The notes beneath the pieces were generated by a model, which worked only from the letters and a program-made list of their open reading frames with translations, was not told where the DNA came from and did no database searches. This document shows, in pieces, positions 7,674 through 18,554 of a stretch of DNA of 64,000 bases. Position numbers and translations under genes: made by a program. Position 1 is the stretch's first letter, and each line of letters starts with the position of its first letter. Source of the DNA: Xanthomonas euroxanthea (GTDB lineage Bacteria > Pseudomonadota > Gammaproteobacteria > Xanthomonadales > Xanthomonadaceae); NCBI RefSeq assembly GCF_900476395.1, contig NZ_UIHB01000003.1, positions 62,001-126,000 on the forward strand. Direction: 5' to 3'.

Positions 7674-7892
7674 GCGCTCGACCAACCAGCCTGTTGACTG
7701 CGTCGCAATGCCAGCCGGCAAATCCCGAGAACCCTTCCGCAGGCAGCGCCAAGGGTTCACACGTCGTCGAACACATCGCTGACCGGCGACCGATCTAGCG
7801 CGCCTGATCTGCCGCGCAGGTTTCCACCGCTCAGGCCGTCGCGCCCGCTTCGCGTGATCCAGTGCACAGCCGGCAAAAATCCGGCGCGGGTT

Positions 7893-7908
7893 TGGCACGG
7901 CACGTGCA
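7893..7908 (+). promoter_or_regulatory. sigma54 promoter of flgG
   Basis: The site TGGCACGGCACGTGCA matches the -24 element fully and the -12 element with G in place of the first T. The predicted start is near 7919, with a 42-base leader. It would restart transcription of flgG to flgL after the repeat-filled gap. Confidence 0.7.
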
Positions 7909-7960
7909 TATACCCACCCGTACCCGGAACACATTCCCGGGTCTAACGAGGAATCGGGTC

Positions 7961-8746
7961 ATGAATCAGGCTTTGTGGGTCGCCAAAACCGGACTGGATG
8001 CGCAGCAGACGCGCATGTCGGTCATTTCCAACAACCTGGCCAATACCAATACCACCGGCTTCAAGCGCGATCGTGCGGCGTTCGAAGACCTGTTGTATCA
8101 ACAGGTGCGTGCGCCGGGCGGCTCCACCTCCGCGCAGACGCAGCTGCCGACCGGCCTGCAGCTGGGTACCGGCGTGCGGGTGGTCTCCACCTTCAAGGGC
8201 TTCGACCAGGGCAGCCAGCAGCAGACCGGCCGCGCGCTCGACGTGATGGTCAACGGCCGCGGCTTCTTCGAAGTGCAGATGCCTGACGGCACCTCGGCCT
8301 ATACCCGCGACGGCACCTTCCAGATCAATGCGCAGGGCGAGCTGGTCACCAACAGCGGCTACCCGCTGCAGCCGGGCATCCAGATCCCCGAAGGCGCGCA
8401 GTCGCTGACCATCGGCAACGACGGCACCATCAGCGTGACGCTGGCCGGCCAGGCCGCCGCGCAGGAAATCGGTGCCTTGACGCTGACCGACTTCATCAAT
8501 CCCTCGGGCCTGCAGTCCAAGGGCGAGAACCTGTTCGTCGAAACCACCGCCTCCGGCCCCGCGCAGAACGGCACCCCTGGCCTCAACGGCCTGGGCAACA
8601 CCGTGCAGGGCGCGCTGGAAGGCAGCAACGTCAATACGGTGGAAGAACTGGTGAGCATGATCGAGACCCAGCGCGCCTATGAAATGAATGCCAAGGCGAT
8701 CTCCACCACCGACTCGATGCTCGGCTACTTGAACAACAACGTCTGA
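7961..8746 (+). CDS. flgG: FlgG, distal rod protein
   Basis: FlgG forms the distal rod. The 261-residue product starts MNQALWVAKTGLDAQQTRM and continues with VISNNLANTNTTGFKRDRAA; the C-terminus has VEELVSMIETQRAYEMNAKA, both diagnostic for FlgG. The frame is open 33 codons upstream, but that part overlaps the sigma54 promoter; the chosen ATG has GAGGA upstream. Length is normal. Confidence 0.96.
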   Translation: MNQALWVAKTGLDAQQTRMSVISNNLANTNTTGFKRDRAAFEDLLYQQVRAPGGSTSAQTQLPTGLQLGTGVRVVSTFKGFDQGSQQQTGRALDVMVNGRGFFEVQMPDGTSAYTRDGTFQINAQGELVTNSGYPLQPGIQIPEGAQSLTIGNDGTISVTLAGQAAAQEIGALTLTDFINPSGLQSKGENLFVETTASGPAQNGTPGLNGLGNTVQGALEGSNVNTVEELVSMIETQRAYEMNAKAISTTDSMLGYLNNNV

Positions 8747-8784
8747 TCGGCCCGCCGGTCGCTGCCCTCTCAGGAACCCACGCC

Positions 8785-10606
<1,822 letters not shown>

Positions 10607-10607
10607 C

Positions 10608-11786
10608 ATGCGTATCGCAGCCTCGCCCATTGATCTCAACCCGAGCACCAAGGCCGATCCCGCCAAGATCGACAAGGTCTCACGTCAGCTCGAGGGACAG
10701 TTCGCGCAGATGCTGGTCAAGAGCATGCGCGATGCGAGCTCCGGCGACCCGATGTTTCCGGGCGAAAACCAGATGTTCCGCGAGATGTACGACCAGCAGA
10801 TGGCCAAGTCGCTGACCGACGGCAAGGGGCTGGGCCTGTCGGCGATGATCTCCAAGCAGCTGAGCGGCGACACCAGTGGCCCGGCGTTGAATACCTCGCT
10901 CAGCACCGCCGATGCCGCCAAGGCCTATGCGCTGGTGGCCGGCAAGCGCGACGCCTCGTTGCCGCTGCCGGCCCGTGATGGGGCTGCGGGCAGCGTCGGT
11001 GCAGGCATTGGCAGCGCGGCAGGCATCGGCGCAGGCGGCCTGGGCGGCATCGGCATGAGCCAGGTGCTGGATCTGATCGCCGGGCGTACCGGCAGCAGCG
11101 AAGCCGGCAGCGACGATGCGGCCGCGCTGAGCTGGCCCTCGGCCAACGATCGCTGGGCCGACGTGGCCGCCAGCGACGCCGCCGATGCCAACGCCGCGGT
11201 CAATGCGAGCGCGGCGAGCAGCGCCGCTGCGAGCCTGGGCGAGCGCACCCCGGAAGGCTTCGTGGCCAAGATCTGGACGCATGCGCAGAAGGCCGCGCGC
11301 GAACTGGGCGTGGATCCGCGTGCACTGGTGGCGCAGGCAGCGCTGGAAACCGGCTGGGGCCGGCGCGGTATCGGCAATGCCGGCAGCTCCAACAACCTGT
11401 TCGGCATCAAGGCCACCGGCTGGAGCGGCGACAAGGTCACCACCGGCACCCACGAATACGTCAATGGCGTCAAAACCACCGAAACCGCCGATTTCCGTGC
11501 CTACGGCTCGGCCGAGGAAAGCTTTGCCGACTACGTGCGGCTGCTGAAGAACAACAGTCGTTACCAGCCCGCGCTGCAGGCCGGCACCGATATCAAGGGT
11601 TTTGCACGCGGCTTGCAACAGGCTGGATACGCCACCGATCCGGGCTACGCAGCCAAGATCGCGGCGATCGCCAACGGTCCGACCATCGACCGTGCGGTAG
11701 CCGCGATCGGCAACGCGGCGGCCGACCTGTCCAACCGCTATGCCAGCACCGCCGAGCCTGCCGGGCTCGGCACCGTCCGTCGTTGA
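10608..11786 (+). CDS. flgJ: FlgJ, rod cap with peptidoglycan hydrolase domain
   Basis: FlgJ caps the rod and locally opens the cell wall. The 392-residue product has an N-terminal rod-scaffold domain (QLEGQFAQMLVKSMRDAS, about residues 28-45), a low-complexity Ala/Gly/Ser linker (about 125-210), and a C-terminal glucosaminidase domain (about 215-365). The latter includes ALVAQAALETGWGRRGIG with the likely catalytic glutamate and NNLFGIKATGWSG. The two-domain form is usual in gammaproteobacteria; the linker is long, which explains the length. Confidence 0.95.
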   Translation: MRIAASPIDLNPSTKADPAKIDKVSRQLEGQFAQMLVKSMRDASSGDPMFPGENQMFREMYDQQMAKSLTDGKGLGLSAMISKQLSGDTSGPALNTSLSTADAAKAYALVAGKRDASLPLPARDGAAGSVGAGIGSAAGIGAGGLGGIGMSQVLDLIAGRTGSSEAGSDDAAALSWPSANDRWADVAASDAADANAAVNASAASSAAASLGERTPEGFVAKIWTHAQKAARELGVDPRALVAQAALETGWGRRGIGNAGSSNNLFGIKATGWSGDKVTTGTHEYVNGVKTTETADFRAYGSAEESFADYVRLLKNNSRYQPALQAGTDIKGFARGLQQAGYATDPGYAAKIAAIANGPTIDRAVAAIGNAAADLSNRYASTAEPAGLGTVRR

Positions 11787-11797
11787 GGTAAACGCCC

Positions 11798-13672
11798 ATG
11801 TCCATCATGTCCACCGGGACCAGTGCGCTGATCGCCTTCCAACGGGCGTTGTCGACCGTTAGCCATAACGTCGCCAACATCAATACCGAAGGCTACAGCC
11901 GCCAACGTGTGGAATTTGCAACGCGCACGCCTACCGACATGGGCTACGCGTTCGTGGGCAATGGCGCCAAGATCACCGACGTCAGCCGGGTGGCCGACCA
12001 GCTGGCCACCTCGCGCCTGCTCGACAGCGGCGGCGAGCTCTCGCGGCTGCAGCAGCTGTCCTCGCTGTCCAACCGCGTCGACAGCCTGTACTCCAACACC
12101 GCCACCAATGTGGCCGGGCTGTGGTCGAACTTCTTCGATTCCACCAGCGCGGTGTCGTCCAATGCCTCGTCCACGGCCGAGCGGCAGAGCATGCTCGACA
12201 GCGGCAACTCGCTGGCCACGCGTTTCAAGCAGCTCAACGGGCAGATGGACAGCCTCAGCAACGAGGTCAACAGCGGCCTGACCTCCTCGGTGGACGAAGT
12301 CAATCGCCTGACCCAGCAGATCGCCAAGATCAACGGCACCATCGGTAGCAGCATCGACAGCGCCTCGCCCGACATGCTCGACCAGCGCGACGCGCTGGTG
12401 TCCAAGCTGGTCGGCTACACCGGCGGCACCGCGGTGATGCAGGACGGCGGCTTCATGAATGTTTTCACCGCCGGCGGCCAGGCCCTGGTGGTGGGAACCA
12501 CCTCGTCCAAGCTGACCACCGTCGCCGACCCGTATCAGCCGACCAAGCTGCAGGTGGCGATGCAGACCCAGGGCCAGAATGTCAGCCTCAGCACCAGCTC
12601 GCTGGGCGGGCAGATCGGCGGCCTGCTGGAGTTCCGGACCAGCGTGCTGGAACCGACCCAGGCCGAACTCGGTCGCCTGGCCGTGGGCATGGCCAGCACC
12701 TTCAACGCCGGTCACGCGCAAGGCATGGACCTGTACGGCGCGATGGGCGGCAACTTCTTCAACATCGGCACGCCCACCACTGCCGCCAATCCCAGCAATA
12801 CCGGCAGCGCGTCGCTGAGCGCCAGCTTCAGCAACATGTCGGCGGTGGATGGGCAGAACGTCACGCTCAGCTTCGACGGCACTGCGTGGAAGGCCACCAA
12901 CGCCAGCACCGGGTCGGCGGTGCCGATCAGCGGCGCCGGCACCCCGGCCAATCCGCTGGTGCTCAACGGCGTCAGCCTGGTGGTGGGCGGCACGCCGGCC
13001 AACGGCGACAAGTTCCTGCTGCAGCCCACCGCAGGGTTGGCCGGCAGCCTGTCGGTGGCCATCACCGACCCCTCGCGGATTGCCGCGGCCACCCCGGTCA
13101 AGGCGACCGCCACGCTCGCCAACCTGGGCACCGGCAAGATCAGCGACGTCAAGGTCACCAACGCGCAGAACCCGGCGCTGCTGACCCCGGCCTCGGTGGA
13201 GTTCATCGACGCCAACCAGTACACCATCGATGGCAGCGGCCCGTTCGCCTACACCGCCGGCCAGACCATCAGCGCCAATGGCTGGAGCTTTGCGCTGGAC
13301 GGCGCGCCCAAGGCCGGCGACACCTTCGGGGTCGGCCCCACCGGCGCCGGTTCCAGCGACAACGGCAACGTCAAGCTGCTGGCCAAGATCGACGACGCCA
13401 AGGCGCTCAGCGGCGGCACGGTCACGCTCAACGGCGCGCTGTCGGGCCTGACCACCTCGGTCGGCTCGGCTGCGCGCGCGGCCAGCTACGCCTCGGATGC
13501 GCAGAAGGTCATCAACGACCAGGCGCAGGCCAGCCGCGACTCGATTTCCGGCGTCAACCTCGATGAGGAAGCCGCCAACATGCTGAAGCTGCAGCAGGCC
13601 TACCAGGCCGCCGCACAGATGATTTCCACCGCCGACACCATCTTCCAAGCCATCCTGGGCGCCGTACGCTGA
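11798..13672 (+). CDS. flgK: FlgK, hook-filament junction protein (HAP1)
   Basis: FlgK joins hook and filament. The 624-residue product has the N-terminal motif ALSTVSHNVANINTEGYSRQ and the C-terminal helix GVNLDEEAANMLKLQQAYQA, followed by AAQMISTADTIFQAIL, both characteristic of FlgK. The middle (about residues 290-540) is a long variable beta-rich insert. Its stop overlaps the flgL start by one base, so flgK and flgL are translationally coupled. Confidence 0.96.
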   Translation: MSIMSTGTSALIAFQRALSTVSHNVANINTEGYSRQRVEFATRTPTDMGYAFVGNGAKITDVSRVADQLATSRLLDSGGELSRLQQLSSLSNRVDSLYSNTATNVAGLWSNFFDSTSAVSSNASSTAERQSMLDSGNSLATRFKQLNGQMDSLSNEVNSGLTSSVDEVNRLTQQIAKINGTIGSSIDSASPDMLDQRDALVSKLVGYTGGTAVMQDGGFMNVFTAGGQALVVGTTSSKLTTVADPYQPTKLQVAMQTQGQNVSLSTSSLGGQIGGLLEFRTSVLEPTQAELGRLAVGMASTFNAGHAQGMDLYGAMGGNFFNIGTPTTAANPSNTGSASLSASFSNMSAVDGQNVTLSFDGTAWKATNASTGSAVPISGAGTPANPLVLNGVSLVVGGTPANGDKFLLQPTAGLAGSLSVAITDPSRIAAATPVKATATLANLGTGKISDVKVTNAQNPALLTPASVEFIDANQYTIDGSGPFAYTAGQTISANGWSFALDGAPKAGDTFGVGPTGAGSSDNGNVKLLAKIDDAKALSGGTVTLNGALSGLTTSVGSAARAASYASDAQKVINDQAQASRDSISGVNLDEEAANMLKLQQAYQAAAQMISTADTIFQAILGAVR

Positions 13673-14877
13673 TGACCGACCGTATCTCCACCAGCATGAT
13701 GTACAGCCAGTCGGTGTCGTCGATGACGGCCAAGCAGTCCCGGCTGAGCCAGATCCAGGCCCAGCTCGCCAGCGGGCAGCGCCTGGTCACCGCCAAGGAC
13801 GACCCGGTCGCCGCCGGCACCGCGGTCGGCCTGGATCGCGCGCTGGCGGCGATCACGCGCTTTGGCGAGAACGCCAACAACGTGCAGAACCGGCTCGGCC
13901 TGCAGGAAAACGCCCTGTCGCAGGCCGGCGACAAAATGGCGCGCGTCACCGAATTGGCGGTGCAGGCCAACAATTCCTCGCTCAGCCCCGACGACCGCAA
14001 GGCGATCGCCTCGGAACTGACCGCGCTGCGCGACAGCATGGTCAGCCTGGCCAACAGCACCGACGGCACCGGGCGCTATCTGTTCGGCGGCAGCGCCGAT
14101 GGCAGCGCACCGTTCATCAAGAGCAATGGCGGCGTCACCTACAACGGCGACCAGACCCAGAAACAGGTCGAGGTGGCGCCGGACACCTTTGTCAGCGACA
14201 CCCTGCCCGGCAGCGAAATCTTCATGCGTATCCGCACCGGCGACGGCACCGTGGATGCACACCCCGACAACGCCAATACCGGCACCGGCCTGCTGCTGGA
14301 TTTCAGCCGTGATGCCAGCACCGGCAGCTGGAACGGCGGCAGCTACAGCGTGCAGTTCACCGCCGCAGACACCTACGAGGTGCGCGACAGCACCAATACG
14401 GTGGTCGGGACCGGCACCTACAAGGATGGCGAAGACATCAACGCGGCCGGCGTGCGCATGCGCATCAGCGGTGCACCGGCGGTGGGCGACAGTTTCCAGA
14501 TCGGCGCCTCCACCACCAAGGACGTGTTCTCCACCATCGACGACCTGGTCGGCGCGCTCAATTCCGACACCCAGACCCCGCCGCAGAAGGCGGCGATGAT
14601 CAACACGCTGCAGTCGTCGATGCGCGACATCGCACAGGCCTCGTCGAAGATGATCGATGCGCGCGCCTCCGGCGGCGCGCAGCTGTCGGCGATCGATAAC
14701 GCCAACTCGCTGCTCGAATCCAACGAGGTCACCCTCAAGACCACCCTGTCGTCGATCCGCGACCTGGATTTCGCCTCGGCGCTCGGGCAATACGAACTGG
14801 AGAAGGCCTCGTTGCAGGCCGCCCAAACGATTTTTCAGCAGATGCAGTCGTCGTCGTTGTTTAACCTGATCCGCTGA
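13672..14877 (+). CDS. flgL: FlgL, hook-filament junction protein (HAP3)
   Basis: FlgL sits between FlgK and the filament. The 401-residue product has the flagellin-like N-terminus (MTDRISTSMMYSQSVSSM, then LSQIQAQLASGQRLVTAKDD) and C-terminus (SALGQYELEKASLQAAQTIF). Its start overlaps the flgK stop by one base. Two hairpins follow the stop codon and may end the transcript before the fliC promoters. Confidence 0.95.
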   Translation: MTDRISTSMMYSQSVSSMTAKQSRLSQIQAQLASGQRLVTAKDDPVAAGTAVGLDRALAAITRFGENANNVQNRLGLQENALSQAGDKMARVTELAVQANNSSLSPDDRKAIASELTALRDSMVSLANSTDGTGRYLFGGSADGSAPFIKSNGGVTYNGDQTQKQVEVAPDTFVSDTLPGSEIFMRIRTGDGTVDAHPDNANTGTGLLLDFSRDASTGSWNGGSYSVQFTAADTYEVRDSTNTVVGTGTYKDGEDINAAGVRMRISGAPAVGDSFQIGASTTKDVFSTIDDLVGALNSDTQTPPQKAAMINTLQSSMRDIAQASSKMIDARASGGAQLSAIDNANSLLESNEVTLKTTLSSIRDLDFASALGQYELEKASLQAAQTIFQQMQSSSLFNLIR

Positions 14878-14883
14878 TTTTCC

Positions 14884-14933
14884 GCAGAAAACCCACATTT
14901 TCTGCACGCCTGCGCGCGCGCACCTGCGCAGGC
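14884..14933 (+). terminator. Pair of hairpins after flgL, possible terminator
   Basis: GCAGAAAA (14884-14891) pairs perfectly with TTTTCTGC (14898-14905), and GCCTGCGC (14908-14915) pairs perfectly with GCGCAGGC (14926-14933). Neither is followed by a T run, so termination is a weak inference from position. Confidence 0.4.
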
Positions 14934-14968
14934 CGACGGAGTTTATTCGTCAAAAGTTATACCAACGC

Positions 14969-14996
14969 TAAAGATCGACGGGGTGCTGCCGAATAA
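14969..14996 (+). promoter_or_regulatory. sigma28 promoter P1 of fliC (distal)
   Basis: The sequence reads TAAA, 15 bases, GCCGAATAA, a close match to the FliA consensus. The predicted start is near 15004, giving a leader of about 190 bases before the fliC start codon. Confidence 0.75.
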
Positions 14997-15072
14997 ACCA
15001 AACCCCTTGCTACACAACGCTTCCGTATTTCGTCCTGCAGCAGAAAGACAGCAAAAAAACACTGGATTTCGC

Positions 15073-15099
15073 TAAAGGTTCCCGACGCAACGCCGTTAT
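15073..15099 (+). promoter_or_regulatory. sigma28 promoter P2 of fliC (proximal)
   Basis: A second match, TAAA, 15 bases, GCCGTTAT, lies 104 bases downstream of P1. Its -10 element is identical to that of the flgM promoter. The predicted start is near 15107, with a leader of about 88 bases. Confidence 0.65.
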
Positions 15100-15194
15100 T
15101 CATCTCAGCAGCGGCAACGGCCAACTTGATGGCCCCCCTGCGGAGGCTCCGGGCAAGTCCCCCTTGCCGGAAAAATCGCTTAGGAGAAATCAAA

Positions 15195-16394
15195 ATGGCA
15201 CAGGTAATCAACACCAACGTAATGTCGCTGAACGCTCAGCGTAACCTCAACACCAGCAGCGCGAGCATGTCGACGAGCATCCAGCGTCTGTCCTCGGGTC
15301 TGCGCATCAACAGCGCCAAGGACGACGCCGCAGGTCTGGCGATCTCCGAGCGCTTCACCACGCAGATCCGCGGCCTGGACGTTGCCTCGCGCAACGCCAA
15401 CGACGGTATCTCGCTGGCCCAGACCGCCGAAGGCGCGATGGTCGAAATCGGCAGCAACCTGCAGCGTATCCGCGAGCTGTCGGTGCAGTCGTCCAACGCC
15501 ACCAACTCGCCGACCGACCGTGACGCGCTGAACTCCGAAGTCAAGCAGCTCACCGCCGAAATCGACCGCGTCGCCAACCAGACCAACTTCAACGGCACCA
15601 AGCTGTTGAACGGCGACTTCTCCGGCGCGCTGTTCCAGGTCGGCGCCGACGCCGGCCAGACCATCGGCATCAACAGCATCGTCGACGCCAACGTCGATTC
15701 GCTGGGCAAGGCCAACTTCGCTGCCGCCGTTTCCGGCGCTGGCGTGAGCGGCACCTCCACCGCCTCCGGCTCGATCAGCGGCATGAGCCTGTCGTTCAAG
15801 GACGCCAGCGGTGCGGCCAAGAGCGTCACCATCGCGGACGTCAAGGTCGGCGTCGGCGAGAGCGCTGCCGACGTCAACAAGAAGGTGGCTGCCGCGATCA
15901 ACGACAAGCTCGACCAGACCGGCATGTACGCCTCGATCAAGACCGACGGTACGGTGCAGATCGAATCGCTGAAGGCTGGCCAGGACTTCACCTCGCTGAC
16001 CGCCGGTACCTCCAGCGCCGCAGGCATCACCGTCGGCGCCGGCATCACCACCGCCTCGGCCGCTTCCGGCTCCACCGCTTCGACCCTGAGCACCCTGGAC
16101 ATCTCCACGTTCTCCGGCGCACAGAAGGCCCTGGAAATCGTCGACAAGGCGCTGACCGCGGTCAACTCCTCGCGCGCCGACATGGGTGCGGTGCAGAACC
16201 GCTTCACCTCCACCATCGCCAACCTGAGCGCAACCTCGGAAAACCTGTCGGCCTCGCGTAGCCGTATCCGCGACACCGACTACGCCAAGGAAACCGCCGA
16301 GCTGACCCGCACGCAGATCCTGCAGCAGGCCGGTACCGCGATGCTGGCCCAGGCCAAGTCGGTTCCGCAGAACGTGCTGAGCCTGCTGCAGTAA
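15195..16394 (+). CDS. fliC: FliC, flagellin
   Basis: FliC is the filament subunit and a target of plant immunity. The 399-residue product has the conserved N-terminal region (MAQVINTNVMSLNAQRNLN) and C-terminal region (LTRTQILQQAGTAMLAQAKS, ending VLSLLQ), with a variable Ala/Ser/Thr/Gly-rich middle at about residues 175-310 that is a plausible surface for O-glycosylation. The flg22 region (residues 30-51) reads QRLSSGLRINSAKDDAAGLA and onward, with Asp at position 43. The start has an AGGAG ribosome binding site. A single flagellin gene is present here. Confidence 0.97.
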   Translation: MAQVINTNVMSLNAQRNLNTSSASMSTSIQRLSSGLRINSAKDDAAGLAISERFTTQIRGLDVASRNANDGISLAQTAEGAMVEIGSNLQRIRELSVQSSNATNSPTDRDALNSEVKQLTAEIDRVANQTNFNGTKLLNGDFSGALFQVGADAGQTIGINSIVDANVDSLGKANFAAAVSGAGVSGTSTASGSISGMSLSFKDASGAAKSVTIADVKVGVGESAADVNKKVAAAINDKLDQTGMYASIKTDGTVQIESLKAGQDFTSLTAGTSSAAGITVGAGITTASAASGSTASTLSTLDISTFSGAQKALEIVDKALTAVNSSRADMGAVQNRFTSTIANLSATSENLSASRSRIRDTDYAKETAELTRTQILQQAGTAMLAQAKSVPQNVLSLLQ

Positions 16395-16419
16395 CCGGCA
16401 GCGCGTCGCAGCAGGTCCA

Positions 16420-16446
16420 AAGCCCCTCTCCGGAGGGGCTTTTTTG
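16420..16446 (+). terminator. Rho-independent terminator of fliC
   Basis: AGCCCCTC and GAGGGGCT form a GC-rich stem with a short loop, followed directly by a run of six T. It lies 26 bases after the fliC stop. Confidence 0.9.
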
Positions 16447-16527
16447 TGGTCGCAGATATTTACAGCCGCAGGGATTCGACACGATCGCGCAGCACGGGTT
16501 TCTGGCGCGGGTTTCTTGACGCATCGT

Positions 16528-16543
16528 CGGCATGGAAATTGCA
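16528..16543 (+). promoter_or_regulatory. sigma54 promoter of fliD
   Basis: The site CGGCATGGAAATTGCA matches the GG and GC cores and the TTGCA element of the -24/-12 consensus. The predicted start is near 16554, about 110 bases before fliD. The cap gene would thus be turned on by RpoN2 earlier than flagellin. Confidence 0.65.
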
Positions 16544-16664
16544 TCACCCAACCTCGTGAGCGAGACGGGCTCGCCGCCGCTAAAGTCCTCGCCGAGGCGG
16601 CCGATACCCGTCTCGTAATCCCATGCGTCCATCCTTGCTTGGACGCCCAGACGAGGAATGCAAC

Positions 16665-17990
16665 ATGGCATCGGTGATCAGCACTTCCGGCTCCGGTCTG
16701 GACATCCCCACCGTGGTGTCCACCCTGGTTTCCCGGCAGAAAGACCCGGAGCAGGCGCGCATCAACAAGGCCGGAGCCGCTGCGACGACGCAGCTGTCGG
16801 CGATCAGCCAGATCAAGAGCAGCATGACCACGCTCAAGTCTGCGCTGGACAAGGTCATCAGCAGCGCCGACACCAATGCCTACAAGGCAACGGTGCCCAC
16901 CGATGCCGGCTTCACCGCCACCACCACCAGCTCGGCCGCGCCGGGCAACTACTCGGTGGAAGTGGTCTCGCTCGCCAGCGCGCAGAAGCTCGCCTCCGGC
17001 GCGTTCGTCGCCGATGCCACTGTCGGCAGCGGCACGCTGACGATCGGGTATGGCGACAAGAAGATCACCGTTGACATCAGCGGCACCGACAAGCTCACCG
17101 ACATCGCTGCGGCCATCAACAAGGCGGCCGGCGGCAAGGGCGTCAACGCCAGCGTGGTGACCGCCAACGACGGCCAGCACCTGGTGTTCAACGCGGTCGA
17201 CTCCGGGACCAAGGGCGCGCTGACCGTCAGTGCCAGCGACCCGAGCCTGAGCAGCCTCACCTACGGCCCCGGCGTCAGCGGCGGCCTGACCCAGTCCGTG
17301 GCCGCAACCGATGCGTTGGTGCGCGTGGACGGCTTCGAACGCACCTCCAGCTCCAACACCGTCACCGACATCGTGCCGGGGGTGGTGCTCAACCTCACCA
17401 AGGCCGCCGAAGGCACCAAGGTCACGTTGGGCGTTGCGGCCGACACCAGCAGCCTCAAGGCCAATCTGACTGCGTACGCCGCCGCCTACAACACCGCCAA
17501 CACCTTGCTGGCCAAGAGCAGCGCCTACGACGCCACCACCAAGACGGCCGCGGCACTCACCGGCGACTCGCTGGTGCGCGGCCTGCAGCAGCAGCTGCGC
17601 GGCCAGGTCAGCGGCAACCTCATCGAACTCAAGGGGCTCGGCCTGACCATCGACAAGGATGGCGTGATGAGCTTCGATGGCGGCAAGTTCGATACCGCCA
17701 TCGCCGAGGACGGTGGTGCCGCCGCCGAGGTGTTCGGCAAGGACAGCAAGTTCGGCTCGGCCATGACCAAGCTGCTCGACAGCAACGTCAACGCCAACGA
17801 CGGCACCCTGACCATGCGCTCGGACAGCCTGAACAAGCAGATCAAGGGCTACGAGTCTGACCTGGACGACCTCGACGCGCGCATGACCAAGCTCAGCGAT
17901 CGCTACACCGCGCAGTTCACCGCGATGGAAACCATGATCAGCAAGCTGCAGAGCAGCACCAGTTCGCTCAGCAGCCTGCTGACAGGCTGA
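16665..17990 (+). CDS. fliD: FliD, filament cap (HAP2)
   Basis: FliD caps the filament and folds incoming flagellin. The 441-residue product begins MASVISTSGSGLDIPTVVST, the expected FliD N-terminus. It contains the central flagellin-like domain (NYSVEVVSLASAQKLAS) and ends in a coiled-coil helix (RMTKLSDRYTAQFTAMETMI, then SKLQSSTSSLSSLL). An upstream ATG (16623) adds 14 residues not typical of the family. Confidence 0.95.
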   Translation: MASVISTSGSGLDIPTVVSTLVSRQKDPEQARINKAGAAATTQLSAISQIKSSMTTLKSALDKVISSADTNAYKATVPTDAGFTATTTSSAAPGNYSVEVVSLASAQKLASGAFVADATVGSGTLTIGYGDKKITVDISGTDKLTDIAAAINKAAGGKGVNASVVTANDGQHLVFNAVDSGTKGALTVSASDPSLSSLTYGPGVSGGLTQSVAATDALVRVDGFERTSSSNTVTDIVPGVVLNLTKAAEGTKVTLGVAADTSSLKANLTAYAAAYNTANTLLAKSSAYDATTKTAAALTGDSLVRGLQQQLRGQVSGNLIELKGLGLTIDKDGVMSFDGGKFDTAIAEDGGAAAEVFGKDSKFGSAMTKLLDSNVNANDGTLTMRSDSLNKQIKGYESDLDDLDARMTKLSDRYTAQFTAMETMISKLQSSTSSLSSLLTG

Positions 17991-18008
17991 TTTTCGTGAT
18001 CACGATCC

Positions 18009-18036
18009 TCAAGTCCCGCAATGGTCTTGCCGATAC
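18009..18036 (+). promoter_or_regulatory. sigma28 promoter of fliS
   Basis: The sequence reads TCAA, 16 bases, GCCGATAC. The -10 part matches the FliA consensus at 7 of 8 positions. The predicted start is near 18044, about 97 bases before fliS. It would place fliS, the FliT-like gene, the PilZ gene and perhaps the response regulator in the late class. Confidence 0.7.
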
Positions 18037-18140
18037 AAGAAGGGCCTATCGTGATATCGGCCTTGCCTTCCGGCAGGAGCGTCGTCGCCCGAGCGCAGCG
18101 CTCCGGGACCCGCGAAGGTCAGCCCATTGAGGAGTCATCC

Positions 18141-18554
18141 ATGTACGGTTCCAATCGTCAGTATGCCGAGCAATACCGCAAGGTCGGCGTGTCCACCAGC
18201 GTGACCGAAGCCGACCCGCACAAGCTGGTGTCGCTGCTGTTCGCCGGCGCCTGCCAGCGCATCCGCCTGGCCCAGGCCTGCCTGGCGCAGGGCGACCAGG
18301 CGCGCAAGGGCAAGGCCATCGGCGAAGCCTGCGCGATCGTCGGTCACTTGAACGGTTCGCTCGATCACGAAGCCGGTGGCGAGATCGCTGGTAACCTGTC
18401 GGCGCTCTACGACTACGTGATGCAGCGGCTGACTGCCGCCAACCTGCACAACGACGAAACCGCGTTGACCGAAGCGCTGGAGTTGCTCAGCGAAATCGAC
18501 TCGGCGTGGAATTCCATCCCCCTCGATCAACGCGGCCTTTCTGCCGTTTCGTGA
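18141..18554 (+). CDS. fliS: FliS, flagellin export chaperone
   Basis: FliS binds flagellin in the cytoplasm and prevents early polymerisation. The 137-residue, largely helical product contains the family pattern ADPHKLVSLLFAGACQRIRL and IVGHLNGSLDHEAGGEIAGN, then LSALYDYVMQRLTAANLHND. The chosen ATG has TGAGGAG upstream; the longer open frame covers the promoter. The next gene overlaps its stop (GTGA). Confidence 0.95.
   Translation: MYGSNRQYAEQYRKVGVSTSVTEADPHKLVSLLFAGACQRIRLAQACLAQGDQARKGKAIGEACAIVGHLNGSLDHEAGGEIAGNLSALYDYVMQRLTAANLHNDETALTEALELLSEIDSAWNSIPLDQRGLSAVS

Larger units (their letters stand above)
7216..7960. other. Long gene-free region between flgF and flgG
   Basis: These 745 bases contain no convincing gene. 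They hold two related hairpin repeats of about 100 bases in opposite orientation (7331-7432 and 7571-7673) and, at the right end, the sigma54 promoter of flgG. Neighbouring flagellar genes are tightly packed, so this gap is an exception and looks like an insertion of repeats within an ancestral operon. Confidence 0.7.

Noticed and set aside
5080..7776. An 898-codon open frame on the minus strand across flgE and flgF
   Set aside because: It is an antisense shadow of high-GC coding DNA: composition rich in Arg, His, Gly, Gln, no domain, and it spans two well-supported genes on the plus strand.
7557..7934. Minus-strand frame of 125 codons in the flgF-flgG gap
   Set aside because: It runs through the second hairpin repeat and has an Arg-rich composition typical of noncoding high-GC DNA.
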